From NCBI GenBank assembly GCA_005880915.1, contig VBIW01000061.1:1-32721 (forward strand): a DNA stretch of 32,721 bases, given 5' to 3'. Position numbers and translations under genes: made by a program. Each line of letters opens with the position of its first letter. Within the stretch, counting starts at the first letter, position 1. The notes under the pieces are model-generated. The model saw only the letters and a program-made list of their open reading frames with translations. It did not search any database and was not told the origin of the DNA. Source of the DNA: Chloroflexota bacterium (GTDB lineage Bacteria > Chloroflexota > Dormibacteria > Dormibacterales > Dormibacteraceae). Shown here in pieces: positions 22,599 to 29,533 of the stretch.

Positions 22599-23087
22599 GT
22601 GGAAACCAAGCCGCCGAGGTCAGCATCAGGCGTGGACTTCGATGGTCTCACCAAGGCTGAGTGGCTCAGTCATCTGACTGAGCTGGCCAGCGCCCACAAG
22701 CGAATATTCGGGCGGACGCTCGCCCTGACGGACGAGCTCGGAGAGCTGCACGCCTGCACCCTCCTGGGCCTCAATCGCGCGACCGCCGGGATGACCGGCT
22801 ACGACGCCGTTGACTCAGATGGCCGAAAGGTCCAGATCAAGTCACGATCGCCTCGGGTGCTCGATCACGTAAACCCCGTCGGCCGAGTCGGACGGTTTCA
22901 CAGCTGGGACTTCGACTACGCGCTGCTAGTGCTGATGGATAGCGAGTATCGGCTCGACGCGATCTGGCGGGCCGACCGGGCGGACCTCGAGGCACTGCAG
23001 GCGAAGGTAAAGAATCCGAAGGTCGGCGTTGGCGTGAGCGCCTTCCTGCGCATGGCCAAGCGGGTCTATCGCGACCAGAAAGGCTGA
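22599..23087 (+). CDS. PD-(D/E)xK nuclease-like protein
   Basis: A 162-aa protein from GTG 22599. A helix carrying ELGELHACTLLGL is followed by GYDAVDSDGRKVQIKSRS: an Asp, then a strand with Q-x-K, the PD-(D/E)xK nuclease core. After it come FDYALLVLMDSEY and DAIWRADRADLE, the remaining strands of the fold. Similar stand-alone domains (DUF6998-like, from memory) accompany restriction and mobile elements. A longer in-frame reading would pass through the divergent zinc gene and is unlikely. Leaderless start inferred from TACGCT 6 bases upstream. Confidence 0.72.
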   Translation: METKPPRSASGVDFDGLTKAEWLSHLTELASAHKRIFGRTLALTDELGELHACTLLGLNRATAGMTGYDAVDSDGRKVQIKSRSPRVLDHVNPVGRVGRFHSWDFDYALLVLMDSEYRLDAIWRADRADLEALQAKVKNPKVGVGVSAFLRMAKRVYRDQKG

Positions 23088-23099
23088 GGCAGGACAGCT

Positions 23100-23837
23100 G
23101 TGATTTGCGCCCGCTGTGGTAAGTCGTCGCCTTCACCTATCTCCATGTGTCTCTTCTGCGCTGTAGCAGACACGCGTGAGGGAAAGAACTCGGCATTTCG
23201 CACACAGGGCGGAGAAGAGTTGGATCCTGGCGAGCCGTCGAAGTTGTGTGACGCGGCGGTCAGGGAGCTAATAGCGGGGCACCTCCGTGAAGCCGACGCC
23301 ATTGCGGTTACAGCGATCGGGCTCCTCTGCGATCGCCGACGTCCGATAGAGATCCTGTGGGTGGCCAATAGGGATCGGGAATTTGCGCTGGCCCTGACAA
23401 CGTGGGGTCACAGCCTTTCGCGGCAAGCAAGATATGAGGACAGCGTCAGGGTGCTTGAAATCGCCCTGCCGATAACGCTCGACTTGTTCGTCCTTCAAAT
23501 GATCGATGCCGATACCCTCACTCGGTGCGCGAATCTGCTCTATGAAATGCTCTTTCAGTCCGGCGAGGCTCCGCTTGCTGAGGCAACGATCCGACTTGTT
23601 GTCAAGGCGTTGTCGTTAAGTCAGGGACCCCATGGCCGCGCCCTCGTTCTGCCGTTGATCAGCCTGGCGACGCTGGCAGATGGACGCGGCGATGCCGCCG
23701 AAGCCAAACGAATCTACTCGATCCTGTTATCACCAACGATGAGCTTGACCGCGGAGGAGCGCGCGCTGGCCTCAGATGGCCTGGCATATCTTGAGCGGAA
23801 CGACGGGCGCAAAACGGGAAGTCAGGCGACTGCATGA
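23100..23837 (+). CDS. Zinc-knuckle plus helical-repeat protein, unknown
   Basis: A 245-aa protein from GTG 23100, with AGGA five bases upstream. CARCG at 3-7 and CLFC at 17-20 form an N-terminal zinc ribbon. From about 45 to 235 the sequence is all helical with TPR-like pairs (SLSRQARYEDSVRVLEIALP, then SQGPHGRALVLPLISLATLA, then GRGDAAEAKRIYSILLSP), so it is probably a protein-binding scaffold. It follows the nuclease-like gene by 12 bases and is likely in its operon. Not recognised as any named family. Confidence 0.72.
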   Translation: MICARCGKSSPSPISMCLFCAVADTREGKNSAFRTQGGEELDPGEPSKLCDAAVRELIAGHLREADAIAVTAIGLLCDRRRPIEILWVANRDREFALALTTWGHSLSRQARYEDSVRVLEIALPITLDLFVLQMIDADTLTRCANLLYEMLFQSGEAPLAEATIRLVVKALSLSQGPHGRALVLPLISLATLADGRGDAAEAKRIYSILLSPTMSLTAEERALASDGLAYLERNDGRKTGSQATA

Positions 23838-23870
23838 AGATCTCCGCTTCGTGGCGGATCCGCTAGCTGA

Positions 23871-24452
23871 ATGGCCGACTCGGTAGATGACCTAGATGTG
23901 CGGTTGCGGAACATGGACCTAACGATCGAGCGCTGGAAGGTAGAGGATCGCCTTCGTTGGGCCCAGTCAGCGCCTAGTCTCGTCGCTGATGCAGTGGCAC
24001 CTCTCGGACTCCAACTCGAGCCTCTGATGCCGGGCGACCTTGGGACTTTCAACCTTACCCTCGGGGCCAAGGACGTAGGGACCGTCATGTGTATGGACGT
24101 GACGCAGCGCGTATACATCGGGTTGCACGAGACCGAGCGGATTCAGCTCGGCCGCTTGCGTTGGCACGAGTTCCCGGCGACGTCTTCGGCGGAGCTCTAC
24201 GACCAGCTGACCGCGTGGCTCAGCTCCATCGTCACTAAGACGAAAGTGCCGGTGCGGCGGGCCGTGCGCGGGAGCAAGCACCGAGACTTGCTCTGCGTGA
24301 GCGCCGATAACGGTCACGCGGTGAAGTTCGCGCGGCACGTCTTTGTCAGCTCCGACCAGAAGCGGGAAACGTGGCGATGCGACGAGTGCGGGCACGAGAC
24401 GACGATTCCAGCGGCATCGTTTCCAAAGGAGCCGGGGACCGAAGCGACGTAG
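23871..24452 (+). CDS. Protein of unknown function
   Basis: A 193-aa soluble protein from ATG 23871. Features are a coiled N-terminus (DLDVRLRNMDLTIERWKVEDRL is helical), a central beta-rich region (TFNLTLGAKDVG, RVYIGLHETERIQLG), and a C-terminal WRCDECGHETTIP with one CxxC. No family is recognised. It ends the defence-like stretch before a 434-bp region leading into the phage-like genes. Confidence 0.65.
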   Translation: MADSVDDLDVRLRNMDLTIERWKVEDRLRWAQSAPSLVADAVAPLGLQLEPLMPGDLGTFNLTLGAKDVGTVMCMDVTQRVYIGLHETERIQLGRLRWHEFPATSSAELYDQLTAWLSSIVTKTKVPVRRAVRGSKHRDLLCVSADNGHAVKFARHVFVSSDQKRETWRCDECGHETTIPAASFPKEPGTEAT

Positions 24453-24794
24453 AACAATGACAAGCTAGGTCGTCGTTTCGCTCGCCGTACGCGCGCGATT
24501 TCGTACTCCGTTCGATCGGTCCACCGCATTCTCGCGCGGAGATTTTCGCGGAATAACTTCGGGGAGAGGTGCTCAGAGCGTCCGGGCCCGGCGGAGCGTG
24601 GCTATTGCCCGCTTTGCGTGGAGGAGCCGCCCAGAGCCTCGGCGCGCTGCTCAGATGCTGCTTGCAGCTGCCGCCTGCACCTCGAGAAAGGGGCTGTCAA
24701 CTAGGTGGGAGAACGGTGCTTTTCGCGGTTTCGGGAGGCGAGAATTTTGGTGGTAAAATAAGGCCGAAATCCCTGTACACGGCATTCCCTAGGT
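24453..24794. other. Gene-poor junction with a possible Cys-rich ORF remnant
   Basis: One frame ending at TAG 24704 reads GYCPLCVEEPPRASARC then SDAACSCRLHL, a convincing cysteine-rich motif, but no ATG, GTG or TTG precedes it in frame, so it may be a remnant or start at a rare codon. An overlapping frame from GTG 24569 encodes an implausible Gly/Leu/Arg-rich peptide. AT-rich sequence with TAAAAT (24754-24759) follows and may include a -10. Confidence 0.4.
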
Positions 24795-24810
24795 GCTATT
24801 AATAGCTAGC
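24795..24810. promoter_or_regulatory. Palindromic operator candidate
   Basis: GCTATTAATAGC (24795-24806) is a perfect 12-bp palindrome, immediately overlapped by GCTAGC (24805-24810). It lies in the AT-rich upstream region of the HTH regulator operon and is the natural binding-site candidate for that regulator. Confidence 0.45.
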
Positions 24811-24856
24811 AAGCGCCCAAATCTACTTAGCGAGAATCACAACCTGGCTGCAGGAA

Positions 24857-24886
24857 GGGTTCCGCTCCAAAAAATTGGAGGGACCC
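24857..24886 (+). promoter_or_regulatory. Hairpin sequestering a ribosome binding site
   Basis: CTCCAA (24865-24870) pairs with TTGGAG (24875-24880) around AAAA; the stem extends through GGGTTCC (24857-24863) with GGACCC (24881-24886), leaving two bulged bases. The Shine-Dalgarno GGAGG (24877-24881), five bases before GTG 24887, is wholly in the 3' arm. Folding should block translation of the leader ORF. Confidence 0.65.
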
Positions 24887-24964
24887 GTGGCATCCAAATC
24901 CGCAGCCCGAACCAGTTTCACCGATGGAGTTTGCTCACAGAAACGTGAGGACTTGCATTGGTGA
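24887..24964 (+). CDS. 25-aa leader peptide coupled to the HTH regulator
   Basis: GTG 24887 to TGA 24964 encodes 25 residues (MASKSAARTSFTD, then GVCSQKREDLHW). It has a strong GGAGG at 5-base spacing, and its stop overlaps GTG 24961 of the HTH gene by 4 bases. Because the HTH gene has no Shine-Dalgarno of its own, its translation probably depends on this leader, which in turn is controlled by the hairpin at 24857-24886. Confidence 0.6.
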   Translation: MASKSAARTSFTDGVCSQKREDLHW

Positions 24965-25356
24965 AAATTCCGGCACCGGTCACGCTACCAAAGCCCGTCG
25001 GCAATTCGTTCACGCCGCTCGTCACGCTTCAGACCATCCTTCGGTGGCACGGCGTAAATCAGAAGATCCTCGCGCAACGTAGCGGTTACTCGGCGCCATT
25101 AATTTCGCAAGTGTTCCGGGGTCGCCGCGCCGCGACACGCCCCTTCGTCGAATCCTTCGCGGAGGTCTTCCAGCTACCGCCGGCTTTCCTCGACCCGCTG
25201 CCTAGCGGCGAGCCAGCTCCAGCGCAGCCGAAGCGTCGCGCCGCGAAGAAGTGCCCGATCTGCGGGCATTGGAAGGTCGACCTGGACGAGCACAAGCAGC
25301 GACGCCACGGCGATCAGCCTGAGCCGGTCGCGCCCGGTCCCGAGGCCGCGTCATGA
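24961..25356 (+). CDS. XRE-type HTH regulator fused to a C2H2 zinc finger
   Basis: A 131-aa protein. Residues 22-75 are a Cro/C1-type helix-turn-helix (TLQTILRWHGVNQKILAQRSG, then SAPLISQVFRGRRAATRPFVES). After a Pro/Ala/Lys linker, residues 97-117 contain CPICGHWKVDLDEHKQRRH, a C-x2-C-x9-H-x4-H finger. The regulator heads the replication operon and is likely its repressor. GTG 24961 is preferred over TTG 24958 because it gives the 4-base overlap with the leader ORF. The finger could widen DNA recognition or bind a protein. Confidence 0.85.
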   Translation: MKIPAPVTLPKPVGNSFTPLVTLQTILRWHGVNQKILAQRSGYSAPLISQVFRGRRAATRPFVESFAEVFQLPPAFLDPLPSGEPAPAQPKRRAAKKCPICGHWKVDLDEHKQRRHGDQPEPVAPGPEAAS

Positions 25357-25490
25357 CCGTCATCTCCATCTCCATCCTTTCAGCGCGCGGCGGGGAGGGC
25401 CAGCCGGCTCCTTTGAGTCCGGCCGAGTCGGCGCGGTGTCGTCCCGCGGCGACTTCCCTTCCCGCTCGCGCGTCGAGCGTGCGGAGATGA
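25353..25490 (+). CDS. 45-aa protein, unknown
   Basis: ATG 25353 overlaps the HTH stop (ATGA), and its own TGA overlaps the next ATG at 25487 (ATGA). This double 4-base coupling argues that it is translated. A hydrophobic N-terminus (MTVISISILSA) precedes an Ala/Pro/Arg/Ser-rich remainder with no recognisable domain. Confidence 0.5.
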   Translation: MTVISISILSARGGEGQPAPLSPAESARCRPAATSLPARASSVRR

Positions 25491-25621
25491 CCGATGCGGC
25501 CGTGCTCCTGATGTGTCTCGCCACGTTGAACCTCGGATTCCTGCTCGGTCGGGTGTTCGAGCGGGTCGAGTGGGAGCACAAGTTTCAGAAACTGAAGGAC
25601 AGGTACGAAAGTGAAGTTTGA
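25487..25621 (+). CDS. 44-aa single-pass membrane protein
   Basis: From ATG 25487. Residues 3-21 (DAAVLLMCLATLNLGFLLG) form one transmembrane helix, followed by a charged amphipathic tail (RVFERVEWEHKFQKLKDRYE). It overlaps both neighbours (4 and 11 bases). Small membrane proteins of this type are common in phage early operons. Function unknown. Confidence 0.62.
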   Translation: MTDAAVLLMCLATLNLGFLLGRVFERVEWEHKFQKLKDRYESEV

Positions 25622-25904
25622 GGAGCGACTCGCCGCTGCCGTTGGCGAGGACAAGAAACTTGACGCGAAGTCGCTGGCGGCCATGCGCCGCTTCTACGAG
25701 ATGGTCGCGCGGGGCGACAGGGTGCTCCTCTTCCCGCCCAAACCGCAGCCCATCAGCGGATCCTTGGAGCAACAGCCTACGGAGGACGAAATAGGGACCC
25801 TCGTCCGGCTGTGCGACGAGGCCGGTGTCGTCCACCTCGTGACCTATGTCCCAAGCCCAGAGGCCGTGGCCCTTGCGCGCGAGTCGCTGAAGGACTCGGC
25901 GTGA
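25611..25904 (+). CDS. 97-aa phage-like hypothetical protein
   Basis: From GTG 25611, with an AGGACAGG purine tract about 12 bases upstream. The N-terminal half is helical (VKFEERLAAAV, KSLAAMRRFYEMV), and the second half mixes strands and helices (EIGTLVRLCDEAGVVHLVTYV). No family recognised. It is part of the coupled early operon. Confidence 0.68.
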   Translation: MKFEERLAAAVGEDKKLDAKSLAAMRRFYEMVARGDRVLLFPPKPQPISGSLEQQPTEDEIGTLVRLCDEAGVVHLVTYVPSPEAVALARESLKDSA

Positions 25905-26254
25905 CTGCGATCGCCGTTGCCATCAAAGCAGCTGACGTGCAGCCGGACGTCGCTCCCAAGGATGAAGCGGCGGAGTGGACCATGGCGACCCTACCGAAGC
26001 GACGAGGCGGATATCGCTGCGACGAGTGTGGCGCCCGAGCCGACACGATTCACTTTCTGCCACGCATCGTCGACTGCGACGAGGTTCGCTTTGCTTGTGC
26101 CGAGCATGATCCCGGCGGCTACTGGGTTTCCTTCAAGCGCTGGGTCACCCCTCTCCATCGTGGTTACACCTTCGCCGATCACATCTGGCAGAAGCACGGC
26201 GGGCCCATCGCTCTTCTGCTGCTCGCTCAACGGCTTGCCGACGGTGACGCGTGA
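25901..26254 (+). CDS. 117-aa zinc-binding protein, unknown
   Basis: From GTG 25901 (GTGA overlap). YRCDECGARADTIHFLPRI is a zinc-knuckle start, with a later FACAEHDPGG supplying further Cys and His, then WVSFKRWVTPLHRG and DHIWQKHGG. The protein precedes the primase-helicase by a 4-base overlap, so it may assist DNA replication. Not recognised as a named family. Confidence 0.7.
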   Translation: MTAIAVAIKAADVQPDVAPKDEAAEWTMATLPKRRGGYRCDECGARADTIHFLPRIVDCDEVRFACAEHDPGGYWVSFKRWVTPLHRGYTFADHIWQKHGGPIALLLLAQRLADGDA

Positions 26255-28185
26255 CCACGCAGGTAGCCCGGAACCTCACAGCCGTACCTCTTGAGCTGCA
26301 GCGGCGGCCGCAGTGGGTCGTGTGGAAAATCGTGCAGCGTGACGGCAAAGCTACAAAGCTGCCGTACCAATTTTCAGGAGAGCCTGCGGCGGTTGACGAC
26401 CCACGAACGTGGGGAACCTTCGACGAGGCTCTTCGCGCTGCAGCGGCCGACGGATTCGCCGGGATCGGCTACGTGTTCACCGCCGACGACCCTTACACCG
26501 GCGTCGACCTCGATAAGGTCCGCAATTCGGAGAGCGGTGCGCTCACGGCCGAAGCGCAGTCGATTGTCGAGCGCCTAGCCAGCTACACCGAGATCACTCA
26601 GTCGGAGTGCGGCTTGCACGTCATCGTGGAGGCTCGCAAGCCAGGCGCCCGGTGTCGCACGCGGAACATCGAGATGTACGACGACGAGCGGTTCTTCGTG
26701 ATGACCGGCGCGCACCTCGCGGGAACTCCGGCGACGATCGAGGATCGCCAGGACGAGATCAACCTTCTCTACGGCGAACTCTTCCCGCCGCCGAGCCAAT
26801 CGTCCCAAGAGGCAACACCTCCCGAGCACGTCGAGCTGGACGACGAGGAACTCCTACAGAAGATGTTTGCCTCGAAGAACGGGGACAAGATCAAGCGCCT
26901 CTGGGACGGGGACACCTCGAACCACGGCGACGATCACTCCGAGGCCGATGCCGCCTTGTGTGCGCACCTGGCGTGGTGGACCAACCGAGAGGCCACGCGG
27001 ATGGACGCGTTCTTCCGCCAATGCGGTCTCTTCCGTTCCAAGTGGGACAGCCGCCGCGGTGACTCCACTTGGGGCGCTCAGACCATTGCGCACGCGATCG
27101 CGCGGACTCCGGACGGCTACAGGGTGCCGCGCCGACAGCGGGCAGGCGCTTACGCGATCTCAGCGTCATCCATCGAAGCTGAGGAGGTCACCTTCCTCGA
27201 CGCTCGCAAGAGCATCCCGCTCCGCGCGGTCACCGTCCTCTACGGACCTGTCGGCCTAGGAAAATCGCAGGAGACCTGCCGCCTCGCCGCAGCCAATCCC
27301 GGGGTGACTCTGATGGCTACGGCTGAAGACGCCCTGAGTTCAGTGCTGCGACCGCGCCTTGAAGCGGCCGGGGCGGACCTCAATCGCGTCTACTTCATCA
27401 AGATGCGTCGCGACGGCGAGGAGGATGGCCTCGTCCTGCCCGACGACGTGGATCAGCTTGACGCGCTCATCGACCAGTACGGCGCCAACCTCATCATCAT
27501 CGATCCACTCACTGCGCACTTGTCCGCGAAGATCAATTCTTGGAGCGACCAGTCCATCCGGACAGCGCTCGCCCCGCTGCATCGGCTCGCTGAAAAGTAC
27601 ACCGGCGCGGTGATCGCAGTGCTGCACACCAACAAGCAGAAGGGCGACGATCCGATGATGCGGATCGGTGGGTCCGTGGGCATCGGCGGTGCTGCCCGGT
27701 CGGCCCTCCTGCTCGCTCGTGACCCGGGAGATCCCGAGGGCGTCAAGGGCAATCGTCGCGTTCTAGCACACACCAAATCCAACTACGGTCAGCTCCAGGA
27801 GAGCCGCGCGATGCTGATCCAGCCGTCGCAGGTCACGGGCAAGAACGGCGTGGTGATCGCCACCTCAAAGATTGTCGACAACGGCCCCTCGGACTTGACC
27901 GGCCAGGACCTGCTCCAGAGCAGCGACAACACCGGCAAGGAGCGCAAGGCTGACACGGCAATCGCGTTCCTCGCTGCTGAGCTTTCCGACGGTAAGCCCC
28001 ATGCCAAACCCGACATCGTCCGCGAAGCCAAGCTGATCGGCATCAGCGAACGAACGCTTGAACGCGCCATGAAGTCGCTCAACGTGCAGGTCAAGTTCGA
28101 AGGGCTCGGCAACAAGCGAGGCACGACCTCGTACTGGTCGTTGCCACAGCGCGGCGCTACGGCCTATCCGGAGGAACAGTTTTGA
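26251..28185 (+). CDS. Primase-polymerase/helicase fusion (NrS-1-like AEP + RepA-like ATPase)
   Basis: A 644-aa replication protein. The N-terminal archaeo-eukaryotic primase domain shows GVDLDK at 84-89 (metal-binding D86 and D88), SECGLHVIV at 118-126 (H123) and IEMYDDERFFVMTG at 140-153. Residues 205-285 match the helix-bundle domain of NrS-1-like polymerases (KIKRLWDGDTS, SEADAALCAHLAWW, WGAQTIAHAI). A RecA-fold helicase follows with Walker A GPVGLGKS at 332-339 and Walker B IIIDPL at 415-420. A C-terminal winged-helix-like tail is at 560-625. It should start replication of the element at the iterons just downstream. GTG 26251 overlaps the upstream stop. Confidence 0.9.
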   Translation: MTTQVARNLTAVPLELQRRPQWVVWKIVQRDGKATKLPYQFSGEPAAVDDPRTWGTFDEALRAAAADGFAGIGYVFTADDPYTGVDLDKVRNSESGALTAEAQSIVERLASYTEITQSECGLHVIVEARKPGARCRTRNIEMYDDERFFVMTGAHLAGTPATIEDRQDEINLLYGELFPPPSQSSQEATPPEHVELDDEELLQKMFASKNGDKIKRLWDGDTSNHGDDHSEADAALCAHLAWWTNREATRMDAFFRQCGLFRSKWDSRRGDSTWGAQTIAHAIARTPDGYRVPRRQRAGAYAISASSIEAEEVTFLDARKSIPLRAVTVLYGPVGLGKSQETCRLAAANPGVTLMATAEDALSSVLRPRLEAAGADLNRVYFIKMRRDGEEDGLVLPDDVDQLDALIDQYGANLIIIDPLTAHLSAKINSWSDQSIRTALAPLHRLAEKYTGAVIAVLHTNKQKGDDPMMRIGGSVGIGGAARSALLLARDPGDPEGVKGNRRVLAHTKSNYGQLQESRAMLIQPSQVTGKNGVVIATSKIVDNGPSDLTGQDLLQSSDNTGKERKADTAIAFLAAELSDGKPHAKPDIVREAKLIGISERTLERAMKSLNVQVKFEGLGNKRGTTSYWSLPQRGATAYPEEQF

Positions 28186-28192
28186 TCTACCA

Positions 28193-28492
28193 ACTCAGTG
28201 CGCCACTGCGCCAAGACGTTGGCGCACTGAGCTACCTCACCGCGCCACGCGGGCTCACCGCGCCACTTCGGCTAATAAGTGCAGCTTGGCGCACTGAGCT
28301 TTCTCACCACGCCAACGCACCTCACCGCGCCAACGCATATGCCAAAACCCCAATAAATCCTCATAGCGCCAAGACACATATATATAGGCGCGCTGAGCTT
28401 CGCGTTGGCGCACTGAGCTTTCTCACCGCGCCAAACATTCACCGCGCCATCACCTTGGCGCGTTGGCGCACTGAGCTTTATCACCGCGCCAA
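28193..28492. repeat. Iteron array, candidate replication origin
   Basis: Four near-identical 30-bp units start at 28219, 28286, 28405 and 28463. Each begins TTGGCGCACTGAGCT, then three variable bases, then TCACCGCGCCAA or a close variant, so each is a dyad with TTGGCGC/GCGCCAA arms. Partial copies occur at 28193-28204 (inverted), 28254-28265, 28321-28333, 28387-28400 and 28438-28449. An AT-rich stretch (28338-28386) with a run of TA steps at 28379-28386 lies in the middle and could be the unwinding element. The array directly follows the primase-helicase gene. Confidence 0.8.
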
Positions 28493-28503
28493 GCATTCAC
28501 CGC

Positions 28504-28608
28504 GTGTGCGAATCACGGTTCGGTGTTCGCTCGCGTCGTGTGTGCGAATCGGCGATCTCGGTGTTTGCCGCATGCGGATCAGTCCCTCATCAAGCGTATG
28601 TGCGAATC
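28504..28608. repeat. Second repeat family next to the iterons
   Basis: TGTGCGAATC occurs at 28505-28514, 28541-28550 and 28599-28608, each followed within 20 bases by CGGTGTT or a close variant. A degenerate copy (GCATGCGGATC) sits at 28570-28580. They may be sites for a second initiator or a partition protein. Confidence 0.65.
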
Positions 28609-28769
28609 GGTGTTCTCTGACCACCGAACAAGGAATGGCAGAAAGGAGCACCCCTAAGGGCCCCGAACATTTGCGACCGATCGAGGTGCGCAGAAGCAAG
28701 GCTAGGTGCGCGCGTCCATTTACTGCAAAACGTGACGACGAATTGCCAAAAAGAAAGGACAAGATCGAA

Positions 28770-29030
28770 GTGAGTTACCTCAGCGACGACGAGCAGCGCG
28801 CGGAGTGGGACGACCTGGTGCATCCAACATCGAGCAATCGCAGCCGGCTCACCGACGACGAACAGCGCGAGGAGTGGAAAAACCTTACGTACTCGCCTTC
28901 CAGCGTGATTGCGAATCTGCTCGGCCTTCGCGCCCGTTTTCAAGAGTACGTCCGGAAGCAGCCGCAGAAGCGCGCCTACTGGCAATCGCAGATCGCCGTC
29001 GTGGACCGTCAGATCCGGGTGCTGAGCTGA
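28770..29030 (+). CDS. 86-aa protein with internal tandem repeat
   Basis: GTG 28770 has AAAGGA ten bases upstream. The frame is open far upstream through the iterons, but third-codon G+C drops before this GTG, so coding probably begins here (ATG 28635 would give 131 aa). LSDDEQRAEWDDL at 4-16 is repeated as LTDDEQREEWKNL at 27-39, an acidic helical pair, followed by a helical basic region (ANLLGLRARFQEYVRKQ). One-base overlap with the terminase gene (TGATG). Function unknown. Confidence 0.68.
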   Translation: MSYLSDDEQRAEWDDLVHPTSSNRSRLTDDEQREEWKNLTYSPSSVIANLLGLRARFQEYVRKQPQKRAYWQSQIAVVDRQIRVLS

Positions 29031-29530
29031 TGGGCGGCACTACTGGCCGCGCGCGAAAGCCAGTGGCCGCCATGCGGGCGGCTGGCACGGCCAACGAAAC
29101 GCGCCTCAAGAAACAGGGCAGAACGGACGGCCCGCGCTTGGTGCGCGGGATCCCGGTGCCACCGCCCGGCCTCAACGCGGCGGCTCAGCTCGCCTACTAC
29201 CAGTACGCCAACCAATTCAACGAGCGCGGGATTCTCTCGCTCAGCCACGGTATGGCGCTGGTGATGCTGGTTCACACGCACCTCGAGTACGAGCAGGCCC
29301 AAGCGAAGTGGCAAGAACTCGGCGAACCCTTCACATATACGGACTCCAAGGGCCGGGTGAAGTCGCATCCACTACCCAGAGAAATCCGCAGCCTGCGGAA
29401 GGAGCTGTTCGCGGCCCTCGGGAAATTCGGTGCTACGCCGGCCACCCAAGAGCGCGTGAGTCCGATCCCCATCGAGTCAAGCGACGACCCCAACGATCCC
29501 TGGAACAAATTGGAAGAACGGAGGAACTAG
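29030..29530 (+). CDS. P27-family phage terminase small subunit
   Basis: A 166-aa protein. The P27 plan is visible: a basic N-terminus, PVPPPGLNAAAQLAYYQYANQ (the start of the helical core), LSLSHGMALVMLVHTHLEY, a variable hairpin (TYTDSKGRVKSHPLP) and IRSLRKELFAALGKFGATPAT with the conserved LxKFGxTP ending. Small terminases recognise the pac or cos site and recruit the large terminase during head packaging. ATG 29030 overlaps the preceding stop by one base. No large terminase follows, which is abnormal for a complete phage. Confidence 0.85.
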   Translation: MGGTTGRARKPVAAMRAAGTANETRLKKQGRTDGPRLVRGIPVPPPGLNAAAQLAYYQYANQFNERGILSLSHGMALVMLVHTHLEYEQAQAKWQELGEPFTYTDSKGRVKSHPLPREIRSLRKELFAALGKFGATPATQERVSPIPIESSDDPNDPWNKLEERRN

Positions 29531-29533
29531 GCC

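Noticed and set aside
24569..24802. A 77-aa protein from GTG 24569
   Set aside because: Gly/Leu/Arg-rich composition with no ribosome site; a different frame over the same bases shows a better Cys-rich pattern.
28182..28769. A long N-terminal extension of the 86-aa gene, starting at TTG 28182 with a TTGA overlap
   Set aside because: It would translate the iterons, which repeat out of phase, and the amino-acid and third-base composition before 28770 is not coding-like.
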